Positions 12,112 to 24,004 are shown, counted from the first letter of the stretch. The stretch is 64,000 nt of DNA from Adenophora triphylla var. japonica (GCA_022495995.1 JAFEMH010007496.1:1-64000), one strand, 5' to 3'. Program-made: numbers and translations. Notes: a model not told the origin generated them from the sequence alone.

Positions 12112-12935
12112 AGGATTCACTACTCGTATCAAGGAAAGTGTTGATGGAAACACTAGATCCGTTGATGCCGTTGGAACCGCCGCCGCCGATTCTCAGAACC
12201 GCTCTACGAACTGCTGAGACTACTTCGCTGCATGTGCCGAAGACCTCAGAGCCCTCGTAAGAAATATCGTAGGTGAAAGCTCACCTTCGTACCTTCGTAA
12301 CCGCAATGCCCCAAAGAAGAAGTCAATCAACCTAGAGAGCAAGCACGCCATCAACATCAACCGCGCCATCATCAACCGCATCATCAACCGCGTCAGCATT
12401 AGGATTTCTCTTTTGTAACTCCTTTATCCTTTTTGCTGAACTCCTTTTTGTTTTGTTGGACCACACTCCATGTAATTCTTGTCCAACTTTCTTTTGTTTT
12501 TGAAACCTTTGTATTTTGCTTCTCTACCATTGTAAGTGTAACCGCATTGGTAGTAATGAAAATGCATCATTGGTTCCAAAACCTTGTTCATATCAAACTA
12601 CTTGTTTGTAGAACAATGAAATCTCTTATGGTTTATAAACTCATTCAAATATTTTCTAACTTAAAATCACTATTTTGAATTGATGTTTAAACATCTCGCC
12701 TTAAACCGCACTTTGAACTTAAACTCACAATTTCTTAAGTGCACCGAATACATTTCTATACTTTCCATATTGTAAGTTTTTATCTTTTAGAAAGTATAGA
12801 AATCTATAGCTTAAGCTAAGCGTGTGCATTGACTTGGGACATGAATTACCATGTTAATTCTTATGGACATGTTCTTACCAAGTACAATGTTTGCTTTTGT
12901 TATAGTAGGTAATGGCATCAATCAAATAGGGAGAT
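12112..12935 (+). other. Copia 3' non-coding region and polypurine tract
   Basis: No supported gene. The first ~300 bp may be the degraded end of the upstream gene (repeated ATCAACCGC at 12354-12395). The tract immediately before the 3' LTR (about 12926-12935, AATAGGGAGAT) is the likely plus-strand primer. Confidence 0.7.
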
Positions 12936-14416
12936 TGTCGGGTATGCATGTTTTAACCCTCCTATTTTGTATTAGATTTGATTGATACCATAACCTCCTA
13001 TCTATTTTAAGGACTTTAGGACCCTATGTAATGAAGCTTAGACTTCAATTTTTTAGCTAAGTCCATTTTATAGAATAGGTTAATCTTAGGCTTGAAGAAT
13101 GGCACAAGACTCATTGGAAGCAAGGTTGCGTATCCCGCAGCATTCAAAACCGCCCTAGCGAACCGCACTTGTAAACCGCAAGTGTAGTTCTACCTTGAAT
13201 CTGGTCCATGAACCAACCGCATGCAACCGCCCTTGAACCGCACCCGTGCAGCTTCATGTGCAACCGCATCCATGCAACCTCCCGGTGTAGCAAAACCACA
13301 TGTTCCTAACCGCTGTCTCACCAACCGCATCCAATGATTGGATTTTTGAAGTGAACAACTTTTTATCCGTTGGAATCCACGTCGCAATATCAAAAGTCAA
13401 CCACCATATCTTGTCACGTGATTCAATGTCGAAAGGATCCGCAAGGATCTTGAAAAGGTGACAGTGTCCTAACCTCATTGCTGGCACTGAGCCTCGATCA
13501 GCCTTTATCTCGCAGCACTGCACTCAAAGGACAAAAGTGGTCATTGTGGACCAATAGGATTGCATCAAGTACTGTCCTTACAACACCGTGATCCAACGGC
13601 TAGTTTCTTGATGCTTGGGTATAAATACCCCCAATCTTCACCATTTCAAGATTGCTTGAGAATTTGAAAGTACCGTGTTCATAGAAGCCGAAGCTCGCCT
13701 GTAAATTACTCAACCCTTTCAATCTTCATCTTCATACTTCAAGAAATATTCCTAGCCCAAAATCAAGCCTTAACACAATCAAGAATCATCGTGCTCTACA
13801 TCTCACTGCATCTAAAGAGCCTCGATCTTGTTCTCACACACTCACCTCACTTGTTCTAATCACATAGATTAAACACTTGAGATACACCGGTTATAGTTTT
13901 GGATTTGTTCTTCATAGAAAAGATTTTATTGTACTTTGTAATCTCACAATACTTAATATAAAAATCTCTTCTTAGAAATCCAAGACTAACCATCTTGGTA
14001 GTGGACGTAGATCGTTTATCGATTGAACCACTCCAAATAGCGTGTTCTTACTTTCTCGCATTTATATTTCCTATGCTTGCTAATTATTTATCTTGGTCTC
14101 TCGTTTGATCTTGATTTAGTTATCCATTATTGTGAAATAGTGTTTGGAGTTAACAAAGTCAAAACCACACGTGTTTGTAAACCGCACTTCCCAAAACCGC
14201 ACCACCAAAACCGCATTTTACAAACCGCCTCTCAAAACCGCTTTACACTCTATTATTCCGTCGTGCATTTTACACTATCACTTGCGCCTATTATCAACCG
14301 CAAGAGGATTTTGTAAGCAAGAGGTTCGCCTTTAAAAGAGGGCGAAAATTTTAAACAAACTATTCACCCCCATCTAGCCGTATTTTCACCTCATGTTGCC
14401 ACCTTTGGGACCAACA
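12936..14416 (+). repeat. Copia 3' LTR
   Basis: Starts TGTCGGGTATGCATG and ends GGGACCAACA; collinear with 330-1814. TATA box at 13620-13627. Differences from the 5' LTR repeatedly pair CTG or CAG in one copy with CTCG or CG in the other (for example CTGGTCC/CTCGTCC and GATCAGCC/GATCGCC). Confidence 0.93.
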
Positions 14417-14513
14417 TCCTCGTAGAATGGGTCATAGCATTCAAAAGAAAATATCAAACAGAATTGTGGAAGCCGAGACTATAAGAATTTAGAAGGAAGG
14501 ATATGCACGTACC

Positions 14514-15430
14514 ATTGCCATCAAACTTCACAATAGTAGAACCGATAATCCAAGCACGCCGGGATTGCTTCTTGCCAACCGAGCTTGCCTTCTCAATAAT
14601 CTCTTTTCCCCACAAAGTAATCCTAATTTTATATCCACTAGAATTGCATGATATATTTAGTAAATCAAGTAGGTGGGAATGGTTCAAGATAAATTTATAA
14701 AGGAAAGGACATATACCTAGTGTCTTCAAGGTCAATATACCGCATTGACACTCGTTTTCAAAGTGCTTATTCTTTTCACCAACATTGGAGGTACCCATGA
14801 CATAACCAATAACATCTCGTTTGGATGAAATATTAATCTAACCGCATTGATAATAAATTACAAACAAAGCATATTTGATAAAAAAATAACTTACCATAAT
14901 GATTCTTTCTTATTATCGCCGATGCTCTGCAAACATGTGATAGGGAACAGGGCAAAGACATGTCTAGGAATCTCGAGGTAAATCATTTACAATCTCTTCA
15001 AAGATAGGTAGAAGCATCTAGAGAATAAATTCATCCCCTATGAATGACACGGTACTATGACTTTGGTGATCTCAACTGTGAAATTTTTAATTGTATAAAT
15101 GCGCCCCTCTTCAAATAACCCACGAAAATCGTGTATAAATCTACTCCCGATGCTACAATGTATTGAATCGACCGGCAATAATCATTAAAAAAAAAGAAGT
15201 TATTTAGACATATCTAATCGAAGTTTTTTAGTAGAAATGATTGTATGGCATAATGTTAGAACATATGTGTGACATTACCTTCTCATCTATAGCCAAAAAA
15301 TTCATACTCATTATTTCACAATCTTTCTTTGTGTTGCACAAATTCCAAATATGTAAGACCTAACAAATAACCCTTTTCTCACATCTCGCCCTCGCCGCAA
15401 CCGGCCGAGAAGGATTGTTTGAGGAGCCAT
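14514..15430 (-). pseudogene. RPA1-like gene, 5' exons (OB-fold single-stranded-DNA binding)
   Basis: Related to the replication protein A 70-kDa subunit. Exon 1 (15430-15279) starts MAPQTILL and, after a frame slip, reads HIWNLCNTKKDCEIMSMN and FLAIDEK before donor GTAATG. Exon 2 (about 15171-14895) reads VDSIHCSIGSRF, HDFRGLFEEGRIYTIKNF and TVEITK, the first OB fold of plant RPA1-like proteins. Exon 3 (14838-14717) contains RDVIGYVMGTSNVGEK. After a 79-bp intron (14716-14638, GTATAT..TTCTAG), exon 4 (14637-about 14514) has YKIRITLWGKEIIEKA, the second OB fold, and donor GTACGT. The gene then meets the copia insertion and resumes at 324. Frame slips in exons 1 and 2 mean it is either decayed or misread. 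Plant Helitrons also encode RPA-like proteins, but no Rep/helicase is seen here. Confidence 0.72.
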
Positions 15431-17642
15431 CTCGAAAATGATTAACCGAATTGCATGATAAAATTGTAAGTTCGTAGTCTCGAGAGCTTTATGTTTTTAT
15501 AAAATATATGTAGATTAATGATGAATCTACTCAAAGTTGTATATGCTGACGCTTGAAGAAGATGAAAAGCATCAGAGATGATATGATGATACTAGAACAT
15601 GAGGAGTTTCAGGCTGCCCGAAATTCCAAAACCGCCTTGTGATGACTCGAAATTCCAAAACGCTCCGAATCTATAAATGGCACCTCGCTACTCCGGGTAT
15701 TATACAAAGAGTATCAACGAAGAGTTTAATAATTTAACATTCATATGTACATATGAAACACCTTGTTTATTTGGTATTATATTAAGTACTCATCTTTATA
15801 TCATTTGATTAGATATCGCTTTAGGAACCATTCTTATTCCAAATGTATTTGGTAACTTGAAACGCACTCATGTATTTGGACATTTATATAACTCCTAATG
15901 TACATGTGAATATTATTTATACATCCTATTTAGACATCTATTACCTCGGCCTAAATACATGACCAAGTATATCTCGTTGTTTTAGGCGAAATGAAAAGTC
16001 ATTAGGCTTTTGACTATCATCCGACGTGATTTCTCACCCGTCAAGATACAACCGTAAATTGATGAGGTGTCAAGCCTAGAATTGATTTTGCCTACTTTAA
16101 TATACTATAAGTATAGATTTCATCACATGTATAAGAATTTGTTAAAGTATTTATTAAGGGACTTTAACAAGTTAGCAAACCACAACATGTCACTATTAAC
16201 TACAAAATTCACTTGACTTCTGACTCGATTCGTATAAATTTATTCATTCTTCCTATATACAATGAAAGAAAAATAGCATCCATTTAAATGGATTTACAAG
16301 TCATATACTCACCAAATGTTTTAAACACAAATATTGCAATTAATAGCAACTCAAGAGAATAGACAATATCTATTTCTTACTTTTGCAAGAACCCTTTCAC
16401 AACGACGCTAGTCTTAAACATTATTATGGTTATTTAAGATCTTAACTAGATATAAAGTTTCGTATCAATCCATTGGTAGGTAATTAGTAGTTAGGTAATC
16501 TAATTTACATTTCTCTTACTCTCAAAAGCATCCTTAAATTTCAAAATTGCACTTGATGGTCATTTGAAAGTAATTTAATTACTTTCCACTATCCTTAGAG
16601 AATTTAAATTTAATGCTTCTCCTAAATTCATCTAACTTTCTAAGTTAGAACTACATGCACATTTTCATCCTTCCATTAATATAAGGATTAAATGTATGGG
16701 TGTAATTTATATCTTCTCTAATTATATGAGAGTAACATCTTTTTAGAACATAGCATAGAAAAAATTTACATGTTAGCCTCTATGTCAATGATTTCAGACA
16801 TAAAGATCTCTCAACCATATTGGTGTTACACATCCTAAAAGATTTCATCAATAGTAGTATTTCTTACATTTTTAGTTTTTATCTTATCATGTGTACTATG
16901 TACTCGTGAAAGATACTATACCCCCACATTTCAAAAGATATTCAAACAAAAAAATATTGCATTTACAAAGTTTGACCGACTATCACTCAAATACTTAATA
17001 GCTACCTTTTCCAAAATGAAGAAAATCAAATTCAAAGTATCTCTCCAAGTACTACTTTGGTGATTTCAAACTTAGAGATATACTCTTTTAAGATATTAAT
17101 TTTTCTCATGCATCATCCCATAATATTTAGAGTGTTTGAAAAAGTCATTTTATGAACTGATTAGAAATACTTTTAAACAATGCACATAGAAATTAGACTT
17201 ACACCCGCTTTATAAAATCATAACCAACATAGTTACATACTAGTTTAATTATGCTTTGTAACATAGAATTTCTTCAATAAAATGGACTTTACAATTAAGT
17301 AAAGATTAAAGGTCTATGCAAGTAAACCAATAAAAAGTGATAACGTGTTTTACATGTCTTTAGGTAACACGCTATTAATAATCTCAAAATTCAAGCATAA
17401 AAACAAACAAAGTAGATTTATTTCATTAGAGAATAAATTCTCTTAAACAAGTTAAATTCACCTATTGCTAGAAATTTGAGGCTTTTATTAGTTAATAGCA
17501 TAATCCAATTTAAATTAACTATCCATGATGGAAATATAATTTAAATCATCTAAGTGACCATGCTGTTAACTTACAATTCATTTATCAAATCAAGATGATT
17601 AAAAATTTATTCTCAGATAAAATATCATACTCAGCTATCATG
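15431..17642. other. AT-rich intergenic DNA, no recognised gene
   Basis: About 2.2 kb with no open frame worth calling on either strand and no clear repeat structure. A CTATAAATGG sequence near 15672 could be a TATA box but has no gene behind it. The first few hundred bases could include the RPA1-like gene's promoter. Confidence 0.6.
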
Positions 17643-17651
17643 TTAATTATT

Positions 17652-17760
17652 GGGAAAATTACCGTTGGGTCCCTCATCCTAAGTCAATTTATCAATTAGG
17701 CTACTGAAATTTCGAATTTAACCAACTAATCCACGATTGGAATCAATATTCCACCAGATC
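17652..17760 (+). repeat. MULE left terminal inverted repeat
   Basis: About 100 bp that aligns, with gaps, to the reverse complement of 22880-22980; the best-conserved blocks are the first ~25 bp and AACCAACTAATC with the following GGAATCA. Confidence 0.75.
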
Positions 17761-18739
17761 CCTCGCCTAATTTTATTGATCTTTTATAATTACGAAACTA
17801 CCCTTGTATAAATATATCTTTTCTCTCGCCTAGGGCTTTGACGTGTCACTTTTCACGTCGTGAGCAGCGGACAGAGAGAGAGAGAGCGAAGGCGATTTTG
17901 AAACACGTTCAATTCGGTGAGTTCAAATTTGTTTAATTGTTTAATTGTGATCAATTTAGAAGTCGATTGCTTTGTGATTTGCAATATTGTTGATCAATTG
18001 ATTTTGGAATTTTTTTTATAGATTTGAATTTGAATTTAGATGATTGGTGAACGGAATTGCTTTATACGATCATCGTTGATGATTCGTGAATATGATTTCA
18101 ATTCGAATTGTCTGTTAGTTGTACTAGAACATGATTCGACCTATTTTTACAATTGTCTCGCTAGTTCAAACTTTGTATTACTTATGTTGACAGCTATTTT
18201 AATTTTGTTTTATTTTTCTTATATGTTGCGATTAATCAATCTTCAAAAATATGAATCCTTGTATAATGGTTTTATTGAAATATGGGGATTTTACAACGGT
18301 TGAAAGATTTAGTAAGCTTTCATCTTTCAATGCATTGGTTGATTTTGCTTGCAATAGACGAGAGAGTTTGAAGAAGGAATTTATGCGTTTTCGTATCCTT
18401 TACTCCTCGGGAATTCTACTTGCCTATTACATAATGAGGATGATTTTACGAATATGGAAATTATTTTAGGTCGTAGTTCTATTGTTTGTATTGAAATTCA
18501 TTTGACACAAATTCTTACATTGGATTACAATAAATCGTCCTCATCTAATGTCTCAAGTATATGTAATAGTCATGAATTGCCTCGTTAGTTTTTCTGGTCA
18601 TCCAAACAAAGGAATTGAAAAGTGCAAAGTGGGGTAACGGTGATAGAGGGTATTGGACAGGATTTGAAGGTGGAATTAGTGAGTTCGAAACAAGTTGTGT
18701 AAGTATGTCATGTGGTGTTGGCTTTGACTTTGTTTATTT

Positions 18740-20045
18740 GAAAATGATAAAGTGAGCGTATTACTGCCAAATGTGTACACAAAGATTTGAGAGGTTGTCC
18801 GTGGAGGATTCATGCATCTATTGAAGCTTCCAATGGATTTGCTTATATACGGACTTTTGATCGGAATCATACTTGTGGGCATGTCTTCAATTCTCGACGT
18901 TGTTCTAAGATTACCTCTGATGTTCTTTGCGATATTATTGTTGATGATATTCGTTCTAAACCTTCATTAGGTCCTTCTGATGTTGTGAAGTTGTTGAAGG
19001 TAGATTATGGATTTGAAATCACTTATAAAATTGCTTGGAGGGCTGTTGAAAAGGCAAAGGACATTGTGTTTGGTGAAGCAGAATTGTCTTATGATAAGCT
19101 TAAACCATACTTTTTAAAGATGAAACAGTTGGATCCTACTAGCCACTTTGTTCTTGATGTTGACCCATCGTCCTTTCACTTCAAGAGGTGTTTTGTGTCG
19201 TTTAGAGCTTGTGTAAAAGGTTTTCTTTCATGTCGGCCTGTGTTGTTTCTCGATGGGACTCATTTGCACGGAAAGTGCAAGGGTACAATGTTGGCAGCAA
19301 CAGCCAAAGATGGAAACTCTGGTAACAATTTACCCGACATGCGCTAGCTTTACTCAAAATTGCATTCCGTTCACTGTTATTTACATAAGTTCACAGTTGT
19401 TTTATATTACTTAAATTGCATTCAGTTCACTGTTATTTACATAAGTTCACAGTTGTTTTATATTACTTATATTATTATCTGTATTCTTTTCATTTATAGG
19501 TCTTTTCAATGTCGCTTTTGCTATTGTTTCTTCGAAAGATATTGCTAATTGGACATGGTTTCTTCAAAAATTGGAATCTCTTATAAGAGGTATTAGAATT
19601 ACGTTTGTTTTCGATCGTCACCAAGGGATTATTTCTTCGATGAAGGTCGTTATGCCTCGTGAGCCATCATTCTTTTTGCCTATGTCATTTGAGAGAATAA
19701 TTTGAGGGATAAAAATGAAGGGATTGTTACGTAAATTTGCGGCAAAAAATGGTTCAAAAACTCTTTCGCTGGGCAGAGCTCCAACAAAAGAAAATTTTCA
19801 TACTTTGATTGAAGAAATGAGGAACGACGGCAAGGGCCCCAAGGTCCGTGAATTTCTTGCTAACCTTCCACTGCCTAATTATGCAAATGCATACTTTGAA
19901 GGCAAACGTTATGGTGAGATGTCTTCAAACGCAGCCGGAATCATTCAATTCACGGCTTCACAGAGAAGCTCGTGGACTCCCCGTTAAAGAAATAATTAAT
20001 CAAATCGTGCTTAAGTTGATGACGCAGATGTCCAAGTCGTAGAGA
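18740..20045 (+). pseudogene. MULE transposase, two exons, frame-broken
   Basis: The longest frame is 18787-19347. It begins with the MULE zinc-binding block (GCPWRIHASI...NHTCGHVF) and later has the first catalytic-Asp region FLDGTHLHGKCKGTML and ATAKDGN. A GT..AG intron (19322-19499) joins in frame to LFNVAFAIVSSKDIANWTWF, and the second Asp region follows (FVFDRHQGIISSM, about 19608-19645). After frame slips come the C-x-H region, 19715-19987 (KGLLRKFAAKNG...YFEGKRYGEMSSN) and, shifted, ESFNSRLHREARGLP (about 19937-19985). The N-terminal start is eroded, and the usual C-terminal SWIM/zinc-knuckle part is missing, replaced by CT-rich DNA. It would cut and paste the element at the termini. 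Confidence 0.85.
19362..19474 (+). repeat. 58-bp tandem duplication inside the transposase intron
   Basis: Two adjacent near-identical copies of TTGCATTC(C/A)GTTCACTGTTATTT... lie within the predicted intron 19322-19499 and roughly double its length. Confidence 0.8.
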
Positions 20046-20054
20046 AGATTCATT

Positions 20055-20255
20055 AAAGGTGTTACAATTTTCTCTTTCTTTGAAATTTTCTCCCTTTTCT
20101 TTTTCTTTTTCTCATCCTTTTTCTTCTCCTTTTTCTCATCCTTTTTCTTCTCCTTTTTCTTGTTCATCACAATTTTCTCTTTCTTTGAAATTTTCTCCCT
20201 TTTCTTTTTCTTCAAAATTTCCTCCCTCCTTGTTCTTTAAAATTTCCTTCTTGTT
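20055..20255 (+). repeat. CT-rich low-complexity tract
   Basis: Polypyrimidine DNA with internal duplications (TTTTTCTCATCCTTTTTCTTC repeats near 20105-20160; TTTCTCTTTCTTTGAAATTTT at about 20070 and 20172). Open frames in it are compositional artefacts. Confidence 0.8.
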
Positions 20256-20639
20256 CTTCTTCACAATCTATAAAAACAAATTTAAAAAACATATTAAAAA
20301 CAACCGTGAACTTAAGAAAACAACCGTGAACTTAACAAAATTGAAGGCACTAAATGCATGCAAAATTTACCTTGAGTCATTGTTCGTGGTTTTCATTTCC
20401 TTTCTCTTTTATATTCTTACGGTTGTTTCAATTAAATGTTCAACAGATTTATGTTGTTGAGGGATTTGCATTTCCTTCCTCGTTGATCTTCTTAAAGGTG
20501 TTACATTTCACTGTTCTTGAACGAAGGAGGTGAGGCGGTTGGTGTTCTCTCGAAGAGATAGAAGATTTAGAATTTTTTCCAAATGGTTTATACCTCATAG
20601 CCTCGCTTCTTACCCATCTACAAACACAATAACATAACA

Positions 20640-22165
20640 AAAACAACTATAAAATTAATAAATTTGGAGGCACTAAATGCATACAAAATTTATTAAATAG
20701 CTACGTAATCTCAAGCAAATGCCAACATAAGGCAAAAAATAACAAAGTGAACTTAACAAAAAAAAAAAAAAAAAGCGCAAACTTAACAAATTTGAAAGCA
20801 CTAAAGGCATGCAAAATTTATCAAATAACTTCATAATCTCACTAAATGCCAACATAAGACAAAAGCAACAAAGAAACTTAACAAAAACAACAAGAAACTT
20901 AACAAATTTGGAAGCACTAAAGGCATGCAAAATTTATCATATAGGTTTATAATCTAACTAAATGCCAACATAAGGTAAAAACAATGCGATGAACTTAACA
21001 AAAACAACTGCAAACTTAACAAATTTGGAAGCACTAAAGGCATGCAAAATTTATCAAATAGCTTCATAGTCTCACTAAATGCCAACATAAGGCAAAAACA
21101 ACAGTGAACTTAACAAAAACAACTGCAAACTTAACAAATTTGGTAGCACTAAAGGCATGCAAAATTTATGAAATAGCTTCATAATCTCACTAAATGCCAA
21201 CATAAGGCAAAAACAACACTGAACTTAACAAAAACAACTGCAAACTTAACAAATTTGGAGGCACTAAAGGCATGCAAAATTTATCATATAGGTTTATAAT
21301 CTCACTAAATGTCAACATATGACAAAAATTACAGTGAACTTAACAAAAACAACTGCAAACTTAACAAATTTGGAGGCACTAAAGGCATGCAAAATTTATC
21401 AAATAGCTTCATAATCTCACTAAATGTCAACATAAGGCAAAAATAATAGTGAACTTAAAAAAAACAACTGCAAACTTAACAAATTTGGAAGCACTAAAGG
21501 CATACAAAATTTATCAAATAGCTTCATAATCTCACTAAATGCCAACATAAGGCAAAAACAACACTGAACTTAATAAAAATAACTGCAAACTTAACAAATT
21601 TGGAGGCACTAAATGTATGCAAAATTTGTCAAATATGTTCATAATCTCACTAAATGGCAACATATGACAAAAATAACAGTGACTTTAACAAAAACAACTG
21701 TAAACTTAACAAATTTGAAGGCACTAAAGGCATGCAAAAATTTATCAAATAGCTTCATAATCTTACTAAATGCCAACATAAGGCAAAAATAATGAAGTGA
21801 ACTTAACAAAAACAAGCTGCAAACTTAACAAATTTGGAAGCACTAAAGGCATGCAAATTTTTTAATATAGTTTCATAATCTCACTAAATGCCAACATAAA
21901 GCAAAAACAACACTGAACTTAATAAAAACAACTACAAACTTAACAAATTTGGAGGCACTAAACGTATGCAAAATTTGTCAAATAGCTTCATAATCTCAAT
22001 AAATGCCAACATAAGGCAAAAGCAACAGTGAACTTAACAAAAACAACTATAAATGTAACAAATTTGGAGGCACTAAATACATGCAAAATTTTAACAAATA
22101 GCTTCATAATCTCAATAAATGCCAATATAAGACAAAAACAACAGTGAACTTAACAAAAACACAGA
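20640..22165 (+). repeat. MULE-internal tandem array, about 115-bp unit, about 13 copies
   Basis: Units carry ACTTAACAAATTTGGAAGCAC, GGCATGCAAAATTTAT and CTCACTAAATGCCAACATAAGG in the same order. Spacing between successive ACTTAACAAA anchors (20781 to about 22053) is 115-119 bp. A degenerate partial unit occurs earlier at about 20280-20370. No protein is encoded. Confidence 0.9.
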
Positions 22166-22179
22166 TCTAACAGATGACA

Positions 22180-22650
22180 AAAACAACTATGAACATAATT
22201 TCAAAATTTTCAAAATAAATATAGAAGAAAAAATTTTGAACCCTAAAATTTGGTAAAAACACCGTTCGAAACAACAATGTACTTGGATTCAGATTTTCAT
22301 AAGAATTACCTTTTGATAAACAACTATGAACTTAATTTTAAAATTTTGAAGTTCATTCCAAAATTTTTTAAAGAAAAAATTTCGAACCCTAAAATTTGGT
22401 AAAAACACCGTTCGAAACAACAATGTACTCTTCGACATGTGCATTTTCACAGTGAGCATTACCTTTTGATAAAGAACTATGAACTTAATTTCAAAATTTT
22501 GAAGTTCATTCCAAAAATTTCAAAAATAAATATAGAAGAAAAAAATTTTTAACCCTAAAAATTTAGTAAAAACTCCGTTGCCGAAACAATGTAATGAACT
22601 TCCAGATTAGCATGTGAGTTTTTGTGAGCATTACCTTTCTCGATTTTGCG
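22180..22650 (+). repeat. Second MULE tandem array, about 137-153-bp unit, 3 copies
   Basis: Three copies anchored at ACTATGAACTTAATTT (about 22182, 22319, 22472), each followed by AACCCTAAAATTTGGTAAAAAC and a CCGTTCGAAACAA-like block. It lies next to the right end of the MULE. Confidence 0.8.
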
Positions 22651-22879
22651 ATGTATTTGAAGAACAGATGACGAAGAGTGAAGGACCTTCAATGGAGGTT
22701 GCAGAGAGAGAAAAGTAGAAGAGAGAGAGCGCCAAACTTGAAATGAGGGTTTCTTGTAAAACGATCGATTTTCACTTATACACGATTGTGGACACGTGTA
22801 GCTTCACCGAATGGCATAAGTGTCAATTACTCGCAGTGGCAAAATTGTAGTTTTCGTTGTTTATAAAGGGACACACGTG

Positions 22880-22980
22880 TATATTAGTAAGCCAGTGTGA
22901 CCAAATGGTCGTGATTCCAAATATTACATAGATTAGTTGGTTGAATTCATTAGAATTAGGGACTAATTGGTAATTGCCCC
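22880..22980 (-). repeat. MULE right terminal inverted repeat
   Basis: The reverse complement matches 17652-17760 in order; it is followed by the 9-bp target duplication copy at 22981-22989. Confidence 0.75.
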
Positions 22981-22989
22981 TTAATTATA

Positions 22990-23057
22990 ACTTCGAGAAT
23001 AAGCCCGTATCCGAGGACACGTTATTTTTTTTATTATTATTTTTTAATTAAGCCCGT

Positions 23058-23090
<33 letters not shown>

Positions 23091-23443
23091 CTAAAAAATT
23101 TTTTTTTTTTTAAGGAGGCAAAATGGGAAAGTGGACAAAAATAGTGAGGGCAAAATGAGAATTTCTAAGCCATTTCAAAACTATTCATTCCAACCTGTTC
23201 ACCCATTCCCTCATTTATACTATAGATTACTCAGTAAAAGTAAGTAAGGAAGACAACAAAATACAACACCACAAGAAAAGCAACATTTTTCTTTACATAT
23301 CCATAATTCAACATATTATTACTTTCGGAGATTTTATGACAAACAGAAATATTGTGATGCAATTTTACTACAACATCTTCATATTTCTTATTGTCAAGGC
23401 AATCTTCAATCTCAAGCTTGTCGTCAACAAATTGCACTCTTTA

Positions 23444-23445
<2 letters not shown>
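22990..23445. other. AT-rich spacer with poly-T tracts, no gene
   Basis: T runs at 23061-23087 and 23099-23111, then unremarkable AT-rich DNA. No supported coding region or RNA gene. Confidence 0.6.

Positions 23446-23521
<76 letters not shown>
23446..23521. repeat. (TA)n microsatellite, left of a MITE
   Basis: About 38 uninterrupted TA units, directly abutting the Stowaway-type terminus. It generates spurious long Tyr-Ile frames. Confidence 0.97.
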
Positions 23522-23522
<1 letters not shown>

Positions 23523-23820
23523 TCCTCCGTCCCACCTCACTTGACACTCTTGAGGCGGGCACGAGAACTAAGAAAAAGAATAAAAATAAAAAGAAATGTG
23601 TGGTAGAAAATGAAGAGAGAGAATGAGTGGGGTAAATAATAAGTGTTGGTTGAATAAATTGAATAGTGGAAAATGAAGAGAGAGAATTAAGCGTGCGGGT
23701 AGAGCAATATAAACTTATAAAAGCTAGGCTATTTCTTGGGAAGTGTCAAGTGAGCCGAGATGGCATTTTCGCCAAAATGGAAATAAAGGCTGCTGAAGTG
23801 AGGGTGGACAAGGGAGTGTG
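23522..23820. mobile_element. Stowaway-type MITE 1
   Basis: The left terminus CTCCTCCGTCCCACCTCACTT resembles the Stowaway consensus. The right end (AGGGTGGACAAGGGAGTGTG) is its degraded inverted copy. Flanked by TA on both sides, embedded in TA microsatellites. Non-coding and dependent on a Tc1/mariner-type transposase supplied elsewhere. Confidence 0.8.
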
Positions 23821-23841
23821 TATATATATATATATATATAT

Positions 23842-23875
<34 letters not shown>
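23821..23875. repeat. (TA)n microsatellite, right of MITE 1
   Basis: TA repeats with one interruption (TAGATA), continuing the array on the other side of the MITE. Confidence 0.95.
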
Positions 23876-23879
<4 letters not shown>

Positions 23880-24004
23880 CTAACTAATAAAAGAATCCCT
23901 CTAAATAGTTATAAATTTTGAGACATGTAAATTAAAATAAAGTTTCCTCGCGTTTTTGTCCTCATGTATTTATTTTGTCACTTTACTTATCGAGTAGGTC
24001 TGTG

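Larger units (their letters stand above)
330..14416 (+). mobile_element. Ty1/copia LTR retrotransposon, about 14.1 kb, with extra 3' gene
   Basis: A complete insertion with two ~1.48 kb LTRs and a 5-bp target duplication (TCCTC at 325-329 and 14417-14421). The order is LTR, tRNA-iMet priming site, gag, protease, integrase, RT, RNase H (the copia order), then about 5 kb of extra sequence, polypurine tract and LTR. The size, the gag-pol linker with predicted coiled coil and the large extra unit fit the SIRE/Maximus lineage; that is inference from layout. Every reading frame is interrupted by small indels. The two LTRs look roughly 95% alike, suggesting a fairly recent insertion, with many differences at CTG/CAG/CTCG sites. 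It is inserted in an intron or at an exon border of an RPA1-like gene. Confidence 0.92.
17652..22980 (+). mobile_element. Mutator-like element (MULE)
   Basis: The left end GGGAAAATTACCGTTGGGTCCCT matches the inverted right end (GGGGCAATTACCAATTAGTCCCT), and both arms later share AACCAACTAATC. A 9-bp target duplication flanks them with one mismatch (TTAATTATT at 17643-17651, TTAATTATA at 22981-22989), the size typical of Mutator. Inside are a decayed MULE transposase (18740-20045), a CT-rich tract and two tandem arrays toward the right end. A DNA transposon that can no longer make its own transposase. Confidence 0.85.

Noticed and set aside
14514..15430. RPA-like exons as part of a Helitron
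   Set aside because: Plant Helitrons carry RPA genes, but no Rep/helicase frame, 5' TC or 3' CTRR hairpin end could be seen nearby.
15431..17642. Possible degraded retroelement or pararetrovirus in AT-rich DNA
   Set aside because: No recognisable motif in any frame; composition alone does not support a call.
17652..22980. Calling the 18040-18303 frame in the MULE a gene
   Set aside because: AT-rich, no motif, upstream of the transposase; probably leader or intron sequence.
23446..23875. Long Tyr-Ile open frames on both strands
   Set aside because: They are translations of (TA)n microsatellites.
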